Part shown: piece after piece, positions 17,229 to 26,100 of the stretch | Numbering within the stretch: the first letter of the stretch is position 1 | Layout of the letters: each line of letters starts with the position of its first letter | Origin: Streptomyces sp. NBC_00154 | Lineage (GTDB): Bacteria > Actinomycetota > Actinomycetes > Streptomycetales > Streptomycetaceae | Reading direction: 5' to 3' | Length of the DNA stretch: 64,000 nucleotides | Assembly (NCBI RefSeq): GCF_026342835.1 | Contig: NZ_JAPEMI010000001.1 | Coordinates: forward strand, 6,268,501-6,332,500 | Made by a program: the position numbers and the translations under genes | The notes under the pieces: model-generated | What the model saw: only the letters and a program-made list of their open reading frames with translations | Databases searched by the model: none | Told to the model about the DNA's origin: nothing

Positions 17229-18031
17229 GGGAGCAGCCAATCGATCGGACGCTGGTCGGCCAGGTGGATTGCGCCGGTGGCCAGGGTCATGGAGTCGATC
17301 GTGTACGGAGGACCCTGGGCCGACGACCACCGGTAGCCGGACTCCGTGGCGGACGACCGGTCGAGCCGCACCAGGACCGCCACCGGCCTGCCGTGCTGCG
17401 AGAACTGCTCGCCCAGCTGGCCGTCGCCGAGAAAGCCGCTGATCTGCCGGGGTGTCTGTGAAGTCCTGCCGACCGCGGCCACACGACCGCGCAGCACACC
17501 GTACTTCTGGGCCGGCACCGACTGGGCGGTGAGATCCACGGAGGCGCCCACCGCAATGCCCGGCCCGCTCTCGCCGGGCACATAGAGCATCACCATCAGG
17601 GGATCGTCGGCGCCACGGGTCCGCTCCACACTCGCTACGTCCGCACCGGTGGTGACCACCGCTCCGATCGAGGCCGTCAGGGCGGTCACCCGCCCTGCGG
17701 CGATCGTGCGGACCAGCCGGTCGCCCTGTGCGGTACGCACCTTGAGCAGCGGTGCGTCGGCGGGCAGGGTCTCGCCTTCCTTGGCGAGTACGGCGGTGAC
17801 TTGGCCGGCAACCGGGCTCTGCAGGATGTAACTGCCCTGTGCGTGCGTGAAGATGCCGGGCGCCCGGAGCGTGGAGGAGACGGATCCGGTCACCGCCCAG
17901 AAGCCCGCGGCGGCCATGACGAGCACGGTGATGCCGAGGGCGAGCCGACCCTGCGGGCGCGCGAAACGTACCGGCAGGTCGAGTTCCTCCGGCGACTGCA
18001 GCTTGGAAAGGGCCTGTTGGCGGAACTGCAC
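17225..18031 (-). CDS. HlyD-like membrane-fusion/secretion protein of the export system
   Basis: The product has 268 residues from a GTG at 18031 with GAGGGAAGAG upstream. One membrane segment (LALGITVLVMAAAGFWAVTG, residues ~30-49) is followed by a lipoyl/biotinyl-like half (SPVAGQVTAVLAKEGETLPADAPLLKV) and a beta-barrel region, as in NHLM secretion proteins. It should link the ABC exporter to the cell envelope; in a Gram-positive host it would act as an extracytoplasmic chaperone or scaffold. It lies between the precursor gene and the two exporter genes and overlaps the C39 ABC gene by four bases, so the three export genes form one operon. Confidence 0.8.
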   Translation of the reverse strand: MQFRQQALSKLQSPEELDLPVRFARPQGRLALGITVLVMAAAGFWAVTGSVSSTLRAPGIFTHAQGSYILQSPVAGQVTAVLAKEGETLPADAPLLKVRTAQGDRLVRTIAAGRVTALTASIGAVVTTGADVASVERTRGADDPLMVMLYVPGESGPGIAVGASVDLTAQSVPAQKYGVLRGRVAAVGRTSQTPRQISGFLGDGQLGEQFSQHGRPVAVLVRLDRSSATESGYRWSSAQGPPYTIDSMTLATGAIHLADQRPIDWLLP

Positions 18032-18062
18032 GGAACTCTTCCCTCGCTGTCAGGTGTGAGCA

Positions 18063-18096
18063 GTGAGCCCCGGAACCATGAGGTTCCGGGGCTCAC
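18063..18096. terminator. 15-bp hairpin between precursor and export genes
   Basis: A perfect 15-bp stem (18063-18077 with 18082-18096) closes a 4-nt loop. It begins 9 bases downstream of the precursor stop and lies 32 bases upstream of the secretion-protein start. It would end or stabilise most precursor transcripts and let fewer reach the exporter genes. Confidence 0.7.
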
Positions 18097-18104
18097 GAGC
18101 CGTC

Positions 18105-18332
18105 TCAGAGACCGGCGATGAGACCGGTGGCCAGGCCGCTGACGGCACCGGTGTTCACGCCGGTGGTCGAGGTGGCGAGGCCGGTGACCGAGCCCACGAC
18201 GCCGGAGACCGGGGCCACGGCGTCGACGGTGCCCGTGACGTTGCCGAGCAGGCCGCCGACGAGGCCGCCGGACACGTTGTCGAGGTCGTTGTCGGAAATC
18301 TCGAGGGTCTCGACCTGGGGGGTGTGGTTCAT
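18105..18332 (-). CDS. Double-glycine-leader precursor peptide, candidate unmodified bacteriocin
   Basis: The product has 75 residues. The leader of 23 residues is acidic and ends LEISDNDLDNVSGG, a classic double-glycine leader (L-E-[IL]-x3-[DE]-L-x2-V-x-G-G). The 52-residue core starts LVGGLLGNV and consists almost only of Gly, Val, Ala, Leu, Thr and Ser. It has recurrent (V/T)-(S/T)-G and GxxxG-like spacing, one Asp, one Pro, two Asn, no Cys and no basic residues. The lack of Cys and of any LanM, cyclodehydratase, radical SAM or other modifying gene nearby argues against a lanthipeptide or sactipeptide. It is probably cut by the C39 exporter encoded downstream and released as a hydrophobic peptide. 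Whether it kills, signals or coats the cell is not known. Confidence 0.75.
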   Translation of the reverse strand: MNHTPQVETLEISDNDLDNVSGGLVGGLLGNVTGTVDAVAPVSGVVGSVTGLATSTTGVNTGAVSGLATGLIAGL

Positions 18333-18895
18333 GATGGAGGCTGCCTTTCAGCTTGATAATTCATAGCGGTAACCCCTTGGTGTGGCCACCGCATTGGGCA
18401 GGATCAAAGCACGTTGACGCCATGCGCAGCTAATCGGACCGGTGCTGATCAGGGCTTCTTCATGCAATGAATTAGCGCTGCGTGCAGATGTGTTCATGAG
18501 TCGGCGGCGGCTTCTTCACAAGCTTCACCATCTGAATTCTCTTTACCTGAAAGTCCATTTACTTCAACTGGGACACTCCAGTTCAAACCCCCCTGCGGCC
18601 GGTCCGGACCAGAGAGTCCCGGTGGGCGGGGGTGACCGGTCTGGGCATGAGGTGTGCAGGTTTACGGAAGGTGAGCTGGGAGGCGAAATCAGCAGGTGGG
18701 AGCGCTGCTTCGGACACGTCCCGATCGATGCGGGGTGGTACGACCGCATTCGGAGAGCCTTCGGCGGACTCGGGATCCGGGCTTGCCCTTGACGCGCGGG
18801 TGAGGGTCTGGTGTCACTGAGCCCTTCGGCCGTCCGGTCCGGCCGGGCCCCGATCGCTCAGGCCCGAGCGGGCCCCGATGGCGAGGAGTTCGCCC
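18333..18895. other. Gene-poor spacer between precursor gene and a truncated oxidoreductase gene
   Basis: Parts of this 563-bp stretch, especially 18345-18600, are AT-rich for the genome. It should hold the promoter of the precursor gene (minus strand). I see no convincing open reading frame: the short frames have no ribosome site or recognisable sequence. A GAAAGG lies 13 bases upstream of the precursor ATG, a weak and distant ribosome site. Confidence 0.5.
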
Positions 18896-19225
18896 ATGAC
18901 TGCCGCGTCACCCATGGCGTCCCTGCGCCGCACGTCGCGAAAAGTCCAGCTGCTCGCTGTTCCGGGCGGTCTTCCGCGGCCGGAGCATTTCCGGGTCGTC
19001 CGGACACCTCTGCCCCAGCCGGCCGAGGGCGAAATGCTGGTCCTTAACCGGTATTTCCTGGTGTTTCCCGGACTCCGTACGGTCGTCGGCGGCGGGTTGG
19101 AAGGCGCCGCCTTTCCCGGCGCGCAGCCCGGGGACCCGCTGTTCGGGACGGCCGTCGCCGAGGTGGTGGCGGCCGCTTCCGGCGCGGAGGGTCCGCGGGT
19201 GGGCGAGCCGGTGCCGCACCGGCTC
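18896..19225 (+). pseudogene. Truncated medium-chain (quinone-type) oxidoreductase, N-terminal part only
   Basis: From ATG 18896 (GAGGAG upstream) about 110 residues read like the start of an NADPH-dependent quinone/curcumin-reductase-type MDR protein: GGLPRPEHFRVV, PLPQPAEGEMLVLNRYF, PGDPLFGTAVAEVV. After about 19225 the similarity stops. The frame runs on to 19522 over the antisense of the Lrp gene. The Rossmann domain and substrate domain are missing, so the gene lost its 3' two thirds. The conserved Asp-Pro expected after the Tyr-Phe segment also appears altered. It probably has no activity. Confidence 0.6.
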
Positions 19226-19253
19226 GGCCGACGGGAGTCTGCGAAGCCGCTGA

Positions 19254-19739
19254 TCAGCCCGTCGGGCCGGCCGCGGCCCGGCCCACCGACTCGACCAGTG
19301 GCAGCAGCCGGTGCGGCACCCGCTCGCGCAGGGCGACCTCGGTACGGGTCCTCACCACACCGGGCAGCTGGATCAACTGCTGGATCACATCCTCCAGGTG
19401 CCCGTTGTCACGGGCCACGACCCGGGTCAGCAGGTCCCCGCCGCCGGTGGTCGAGAAGGCCTCGACGATCTCCGGGACGGCGGCGAGGGCCTCGCCCACC
19501 TCGTCCAGATGCCCCTGGGTGACCTCCAGATGGACGAAGGCGAGCACCGGATGGCCGAGCGCGGCGGGGGAGAGGACCGGACCCGTACCGGTGATCACGC
19601 CGTTGCGCTCCAGCCGGTCGATCCGGGCCTGGAGGGTGCCCCGGGCGATGGAGAGGATCCGCGCGTACTCACGCACGCTGGTCCGCGGTTGCTCCATGAG
19701 CAGCCGCAGGATGCGGGTGTCCAGTGCGTCCACCGCCAT
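19254..19739 (-). CDS. Lrp/AsnC-family transcriptional regulator
   Basis: The product has 161 residues; the ATG at 19739 gives the usual N-terminus (MAVDALDTRILRLLME). Residues ~5-55 form a winged helix-turn-helix (TSVREYARILSIARGTLQARIDRLERNGVI). Residues ~65-150 form the alpha/beta RAM ligand-binding domain that makes octamers (VPEIVEAFSTTGGGDLLTRVVARDNGHLEDVI). Lrp proteins sense amino acids. The gene lies 87 bases downstream of an amino-acid permease gene on the same strand, so it probably controls that transporter and perhaps itself. Confidence 0.88.
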   Translation of the reverse strand: MAVDALDTRILRLLMEQPRTSVREYARILSIARGTLQARIDRLERNGVITGTGPVLSPAALGHPVLAFVHLEVTQGHLDEVGEALAAVPEIVEAFSTTGGGDLLTRVVARDNGHLEDVIQQLIQLPGVVRTRTEVALRERVPHRLLPLVESVGRAAAGPTG

Positions 19740-19826
19740 GGTCCGATGGCCCCTTCCCGGTCGGTCGGTACGGGCTCCGACTGTACCCATGGCGCCCCGT
19801 CGCACCATCCGGTCGTGCCACTCGCC

Positions 19827-21260
19827 TCAGAGGCGGTTGTTCTCGGGGAGTGCGTCCTCGGGGAGGGTGACCAGCCAGCGGGTGTCCTTGCGGGGGCGGA
19901 GGTAGAACGCCCAGTAGAGGGTGGCTGCCGCCGTGATGCCGCCGGTCCACAGCAGGTACTGGGCCTCCTGCTGGCTGAGGATGTAGACGAGTACGGCGAT
20001 CAGCGCCACCGGCATCGCCGGCCAGAGCGGCATCCGCCAGGCGGGCAGGTCCTTGTGGGAGGCGCGGCGGGCTGCCAGCGCGGCGACCGCGACCAGCAGG
20101 TACATGCCGGTCACGGAGACGCCGGTCACGCCGTACAGGGTGTCGAGGTTGACGAAGCACAGTGCCGCGCCGGGGACTCCCACCACCAGCGTGGCGACCC
20201 ACGGCGAGCCGAAGCGGCCGAGGCGGGCGAGGGCGTTGTTGACCGGCTCGGGCCACGCCTTGTCGCGGGCCGACGCGAACAGCACCCGGGAGTTCTGGAT
20301 GACCATGACGATGCCCGCGTTGATGATCGCGAGTGCGACGCACAGGCTGACGAACGTACCGACCGCCGAGTTGCTCCACGTGGTGACCATCCGGCCGATG
20401 TCTCCCGAGGTGAGCGCCGCGAGGTCGGGCGCACCCATGGTGATCGCCACCACCGGGACGAGGATGACGGCGGTCGAAATGGCGAGGGTGGCGAGGACGG
20501 TACGGGCGACGTTCCGCCGCGGGTCCTCCAGCTCCTCGGAGAGATAGACGGCGGTGGAGAAGCCCTGGGTGATGAAGAGCGCGATGGCCAGACCCGAGAC
20601 CACCAGCATCGCGGTGACCGGGCGGGACGCCCCGCCGTCGCTCGCGACCACACCGTGCACCAGGCTGCCGGCGCCGCGCTCGGTGTGGGCGAAGCCGAGC
20701 ACCGCCACCACGGCAGCCGCGATCACTTCGAGCACCAGGAAGACGCCGGTGATCCAGGCGTTGGCACGCAGGTCCAGCAGCCCGGCCAGGGTGGCGAGCA
20801 CCATCACCCCGGCGCCGGCGGCCTCCGCCGGTACATGGACCAGCGGAGCGAGGTAGTCCGCCGTACCCATGGCGATCACCGGCGGCACGATCATCACGAC
20901 CAGCAGCGACAGCACGAACACCAGCCAGCCGGCGAGCCGGCCGGTCAGGGTGGTGACCATGGCGTACTCGCCGCCCGCGCTGGGAATCAGCGTGCCCAGC
21001 TCCGAGTAGCAGAACGCCACGGCGATGCAGAGCAGCGAGCCGATCGCGATGGTGAGGGCGGTGGCGGTCCCGAGGTCGCCGAACAGGTCGGGCACGACCA
21101 CGAAGAGCGTGGAGGCGGGCGTCACGCAGGACAGGGTGAGCAGGGTTCCGCCGACGACGCCGATGGAACGCTTGAGGGCGCGCGGGCCGTCCTGGCCGCT
21201 GGGATCGATTGCCGCCGGTGCGGCGCCGGAGGTGACGGGCTGGCTGAGCATGTCGGTCAT
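19827..21260 (-). CDS. APC-superfamily amino acid permease
   Basis: This 477-residue protein has about 12 hydrophobic helices. The N-terminal consensus GGTLLTLSCVTPASTLFVVVPDL and the early ELGTLIPSAGGEYAMVTTLTG segment are typical of amino acid/polyamine/organocation transporters. The motif QGFSTAVYLSEELEDPRRNVARTVLATL in helix 6 contains the ...SEE..DPRR.. loop of the family. It imports or exchanges an amino acid or amine with protons at the cytoplasmic membrane. The substrate is not readable. The downstream Lrp gene suggests that its expression follows amino acid supply. Confidence 0.85.
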   Translation of the reverse strand: MTDMLSQPVTSGAAPAAIDPSGQDGPRALKRSIGVVGGTLLTLSCVTPASTLFVVVPDLFGDLGTATALTIAIGSLLCIAVAFCYSELGTLIPSAGGEYAMVTTLTGRLAGWLVFVLSLLVVMIVPPVIAMGTADYLAPLVHVPAEAAGAGVMVLATLAGLLDLRANAWITGVFLVLEVIAAAVVAVLGFAHTERGAGSLVHGVVASDGGASRPVTAMLVVSGLAIALFITQGFSTAVYLSEELEDPRRNVARTVLATLAISTAVILVPVVAITMGAPDLAALTSGDIGRMVTTWSNSAVGTFVSLCVALAIINAGIVMVIQNSRVLFASARDKAWPEPVNNALARLGRFGSPWVATLVVGVPGAALCFVNLDTLYGVTGVSVTGMYLLVAVAALAARRASHKDLPAWRMPLWPAMPVALIAVLVYILSQQEAQYLLWTGGITAAATLYWAFYLRPRKDTRWLVTLPEDALPENNRL

Positions 21261-22020
21261 GGAGCGGTTCCGATCGACTGGGTGTGACGGGTGACGGCGG
21301 GAGCGCTATCGCCTCCGTGGCTTGCTGCGATGTTGGTTTCGTCTGCTCCCGGCGCGTTATCGAAACCTGTGGGATCCGTCACGTCAACCGTCAATTACCT
21401 TCGGAATTCGTTGTGATCTGGCCAACGACTGGCGGTATTCGAAGATTTATGTCTTCTTGACGCCGTATTGACGACTGGCGACATCGGTGTCACTTCATCC
21501 ACATGACCTTCGAATGCGAGGTAATCTGGTTCAGCTGCCTTTGATCCGTGAGTTCGACGTGAGGCCTGGGGCCGAGATGATCAGCGGTTCGGCCGCGACG
21601 GGAATCGCAGAGTGTTACCGGTCACGTTGCGCGGTTTTTGCCTTGGGGGGCGCGCGGGTGTCAGGGCCCGGTTCGACGGCATCGCCCCGGACCGTGGGCG
21701 GCAGGTTTGCCGCCGTGACCGGTACGGCTGTCTTCGCGGTCCGCTCGCCACGTCGGTCGCGGCGGGGCGCCCGGCCTGCCGGTGCCGCCCGGCTGCATCG
21801 GAGACCACGCCCGGGCGAGCCGTGAGAAGCGGTCCGGTCCCGCATGGTCCATTGGTGTTCCCATGGCACACCGAAAGGGCGGCAGGCTGTGCCAATGGTG
21901 CAGAGGAATTGGGTCGACTTGAGCCAGATGGTGTTCGGATGCTGTCATGAACCCAGTCGATGGCGCTGCGGATCCCGCGGCGCCTTTTTCATGCCAGGAC
22001 ATAGTGGGGAGAGCCAAGCG
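21261..22020. other. 760-bp intergenic region upstream of the permease
   Basis: The part next to the permease (21330-21480) is AT-rich and includes a direct repeat ACGACTGGCG (about 21424 and 21470), possibly regulator sites. The rest (21500-21960) has no frame with a ribosome site and recognisable product. A strong intrinsic terminator occurs at its right end. Confidence 0.45.
21962..21989 (+). terminator. Intrinsic terminator with T-tract upstream of the FUSC remnant
   Basis: A 10-bp stem with one G-T type mismatch (21962-21971 with 21975-21984) has a 3-nt loop and is followed by five Ts (21985-21989). It is the best U-tract terminator seen in the window. It lies only 31 bases before the FUSC remnant's start, so it may be part of a leader or belong to a gene lost by rearrangement. 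Confidence 0.6.
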
Positions 22021-22437
22021 GTGCTGAAGCGGATGTTGGTGGCTCCGGACCCGGGACGGCTGCGGCTGCGCAACGCGTCCCGGGCCGTCGTCGGTATCGG
22101 CCTCGCCGTGACTTTCTCGGGCCTCGCCTCGCACTCGCTTCCCGCGGCCGTCGCCGGCGGCCTCGCCGCACTGCTCGCACTCTTCACCGTCACCGACGCC
22201 AGGGTCAGGGATCAGGCGCTCACCACCTCGCTGCTGCCCCTCGCCGGCTTTCCGGTGCTGGCGCTGGCGACGGGGCTGCACGACTACCCGCTCGCGCGCG
22301 ATCTGGCGTTCCTCGCCGTCGTGTGCGCCGGGGTGTACGCGCGCCGCTGGGGGCCGCGCGGCCATGCCCTCGGGATCTTCGCGTTCATGGCGTTCTTCGC
22401 GGTGTCAAGTCGGCACTCGGTCGTCAACCCTGTGTAG
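22021..22437 (+). pseudogene. N-terminal fragment of a FUSC-family membrane protein
   Basis: From GTG 22021 (GGGGAGA upstream) the frame gives LKRMLVAPDPGRLRLRNASRAV and then three hydrophobic segments ending YARRWGPRGHALGIFAFMAFFAV. This is the start of the aromatic-acid exporter/fusaric acid resistance-like (FUSC) proteins of actinomycetes, which are normally over 500 residues. After MAFFAV only 12 unrelated codons precede the stop, so the gene was cut at about 22400. This break is a natural left boundary for the accessory DNA that carries the Tc toxin genes. Confidence 0.65.
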
Positions 22438-23177
22438 CGTGTGTTTTTGCTGGTCAAGCCTGGATTCGAGCGGAGGTGTCGATCTGCACGTGCGGGCAGG
22501 TGTACTCAACTGAATCAGGGCGTATGCTGACCGCTTGCTGATTTCCCTGACTAATCGTCAGCATCCTCCTGGGCGTGCTCGACCAGCAGCGGCTGCCCCG
22601 ACACCGGTCCGGCCGGTCTCCTGCGGGCCGAGACCGGCTCGGAGCGCGACTGCGGGGCCTCACCGTGGCCGAAGCCGGGAACGAACTCCTCCTGCGTCGC
22701 GACGGCATGGTCCGGACACAGCTCGATGACCGTGCTGAGGAACTACGCCGGGGCCGTGGGGGCCCAATAGCGTGGGCTACCTCGGAAACCGTCGCCCGAT
22801 CCTAGGTCGCCGTTGATGTGCACCTGCGTGCCTTCCTGCGGGACACCGGCATCACGGCGCTGGGGTACGAGCGGTTGCGGGCCATGTACGAGGAGACCGC
22901 CGATTTTCTAGGGCAACGCCGCGGCAGTGTCGAGCATGTGATCACGACAGTCACTCCGTTGCACTCCACTGATCGCCCAGCCTGCTCTCGTGCGACCTGC
23001 GACCTGCCGATCATCACCCGCAGAGCCGCCAGGTCAATACGCGCGCCCTCCCCGCCTCCACCGTAACTGCATGTAATCATTTGTGGCACCACGAATATGG
23101 CGATGCGGCTACGTGGCGTGCGGATGATGGACCTGTCGTAAACAAGGCTCGATGCTTGCATGCGAGGTACGTACCGG
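22438..23177. other. Junction region between the FUSC remnant and the Tc toxin genes
   Basis: The region has 740 bp of mixed composition. Two short plus-strand frames look partly protein-like: 22575-22805 (with LTVAEAGNELLLRRDG) and 22818-23066 (with HLRAFLRDTGITALGYERL and EETADFLGQRRG). I do not recognise either, and neither has a good ribosome site; they may be decayed gene fragments. The AT-richer stretch 23060-23160 should contain the promoter of the toxin operon. Confidence 0.4.
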
Positions 23178-26100
23178 ATGAGCAGCGGCGTGACGGTGAA
23201 CGCTCCGGGGGTTTCAGGGTCGGATGCGCAGGCTCTCGGTCGGGGCGAGCCGGGTAGTCCTGGTGGCGGCGGATTCCAGCTACCGACGGTGAGCCTGCCG
23301 AAGGGCGGCGGGGCGATCAGGGGGATCGGCGAGAAGTTCGCCGCGAACCCGGTAACGGGCGCCGGGGGAATGAAGGTGCCGATTGCCGCCAGCCAGGGCC
23401 GTAGCGGTTTCGGCCCCCAGATGTCGCTCACCTATGACTCTGGCGGGGGCAACGGCCCGTTCGGGCTGGGTTGGAGCCTTGAGCTCCCCAGGATCACCCG
23501 TAAGACTGACAAGGGTCTCCCGCAGTACGACGACGCCTCTGAATCCGATGTCTTCATCCTTTCGGGCGCGGAGGATTTGACGCCGGTCTTGGTCGAGCAG
23601 AACGGTCAGTGGGTACGCGAGCAGCTGCCACTTCGCACAGTTGGCGGCGCCCAGTATCGCGTCCAGCGATACCGCCCTCGTGTCGAGGGCCTCTTCGCCC
23701 GGATCGAGCGTTGGACGAACGCCACCGATCCGGCCGATGTGTTCTGGCGTTCGTTTTCCCGAGACAACGTCACGACCTGGTACGGCAGGACGGCAGAGTC
23801 CCGGGTCACCGATCCGGCCGACACGTCGTGTGTCTTCAGCTGGCTGATCTGCGAGAGCCATGACGACAAGGGCAACGTGATCGCCTACGGCTACAAGGGC
23901 GAGAACGACGAGAGCGTCGACCTCGGCAGGGCCTGTGAGCAGAACCGGGAGCGGCGTGCCAACCGCTATCTCAAGCGGATTCGCTACGGCAATCATGCCC
24001 CGTACATGCCCACACTCGAGGCCGTGGCCGGCTGGCCCGTGCTGCCCGCCGACGACCAGTGGTACTTCGAGCTCGTCTTCGACTACGGCGAGCACGACGC
24101 CACCACTCCGCTGCCGCAGGACGCGCCCGGCTGGCAGGTCCGTCCCGACGCCTTCTCGTCCTATCGCTCCGGCTTCGAATTGCGGACCCACCGTCTCTGC
24201 CGACGTGTGTTGATGTTCCACCACTTCCCCGACGAACCGGAGGTCGGCTCGGACTGTCTCGTTCGCTCGACCGACTTCACGTACGCGCATGAGGAGACGC
24301 CGGCCGACCCGCATAACCCGATCTACTCGAAGCTCGCGGCGGTGACGCAGCACGGCTACCAGCGCCAGGGCGCTGGTTATCGCGTCCGGTCGTTTCCGCC
24401 TGTGGAGTTCGGCTACACCGAGGCGGTCCTCCAGGGCACGCTGCGCGAGCTGCCCCTCGACAGTGCCGAGAACCTGCCGATCGGTCTCGACGGTACCCGG
24501 TATCAATGGGTCGATCTCGACGGCGAGGGGCTGTCAGGGGTTCTGACCGAGCAAAGCGGGGCGTGGCTCTACAAGCGCAACCTGAGCCCGCTCAGCCCAA
24601 CGGGGAAGAATGCCGGTCTCGAAGCCCGGTTCGGCGCGGTTGAGGTGGTGACAGCCGTCCCGGCGCTTTCGTTGGCTGATGGCGCGCAGTTCCTCGACCT
24701 GGCGGGTGATGGGCGGCCGGACGTTGTCCGGTTCACTGCGCCAGGTTCCGGGTTCTACCGGCGTGCCGAGGTAGAGGGCTGGGAGCCGTTTACGGCGTTC
24801 CGCATGCTGCCCAACCGCGATTGGAGTGACCCGAACCTGCGTTTCGTCGATCTCGACGGCGACGGTCATGCGGACGTCCTGATCACGGAGGATGACGCGC
24901 TGGTCTGGCACCCGTCCCTCGCCGAGGAGGGCTTCGGACCGGCGCGGCGCGTGAGCAAGGCCTGGGACGAGGAGCGCGGTCCTGCGCTGGTCTTTGCCGA
25001 CGGTGAGCAGTCGATCCGTCTCGCCGACATGACGGGCGACGGGCTGGCCGATCTGGTCCGCATCCGCAACGGCGATGTGTGCTACTGGCCGAACCTGGGC
25101 TACGGCCGCTTCGGGCCGAAGGTGACGATGGACGACGCGCCGTTCGACCGGCCTGAGCAGTTCGACCAACGTCGGGTACGGCTGGCGGACATCGATGGGT
25201 CAGGTACGACCGACATCATTTATCTGCACACTGACGGTGTACGCGTCTACTTCAACCAGTCCGGCAACGGCTGGGGCCCGCCTGTAACACTGGCGATGCT
25301 GCCTGCGGTCGACTCCCTGTCCGGCGTCGTAGCGGTTGACCTGCTTGGCAACGGCACGGCGTGTCTGGTGTGGTCGTCGCCGCTGCCCGCCGACGCGCAG
25401 CGCCCGCTGCGCTACGTCGATCTGATGGGCGGGCAGAAACCGCACCTGCTGGTCAGGACGACGAACAATCTCGGTGCAGAGACTGAGGTCCAGTACGCGC
25501 CCTCGACCAGGTTCTACCTGGAGGACCGACTGGCGGGCACGCCCTGGGCGACGAAGCTGCCGTTTCCAGTGCACGTCGTCGAGCGGGTGACTGTCCGCGA
25601 CAAGTGGCGTGGCACCAGCTTCTCCAGCACCTACAGCTACCACCACGGCTACTTCGACGGGGGCGAGCGCGAGTTCCGCGGGTTCGGTCGCGTCGAGCGG
25701 GTGGACGTCGAGGACTACGGAACCTTCGCCGGCGCGAACGCGGGCAGCCCGTACGTGACCCCGGATCACCGGCTCTACCAGCCGCCGGTCAAGACGGTCA
25801 CCTGGTATCACACCGGGGCGTGGCTCGACGGGGAACGCGTCCTACACCAGTTGCGCCACGAGTATTTCCCAAGCCGCCTCGAACAGCAGCAACCCGGCGG
25901 GAAAGTCCCCGGTACCTTCCGGGAGAACGCGCCACCGGAACCGGACCTCGGCGGGCAGAACCTGACCGCGGACGAACAGCGTGAAGCCCTGCGGGCCTGC
26001 CGGAGCCTGCTGCTACGAGAGGAGGTCTACGAGCTTGACGTTTCCGCCTTGGCAGAAGGCAAGCAGATGCCGGTCAGGCTCTTCACGGCGGCTTCGCATG

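Noticed and set aside
19311..21287. Plus-strand frame of 658 codons rich in His, Gly and Asp
   Set aside because: Antisense to the Lrp regulator and amino-acid permease genes, both with unmistakable family sequences.
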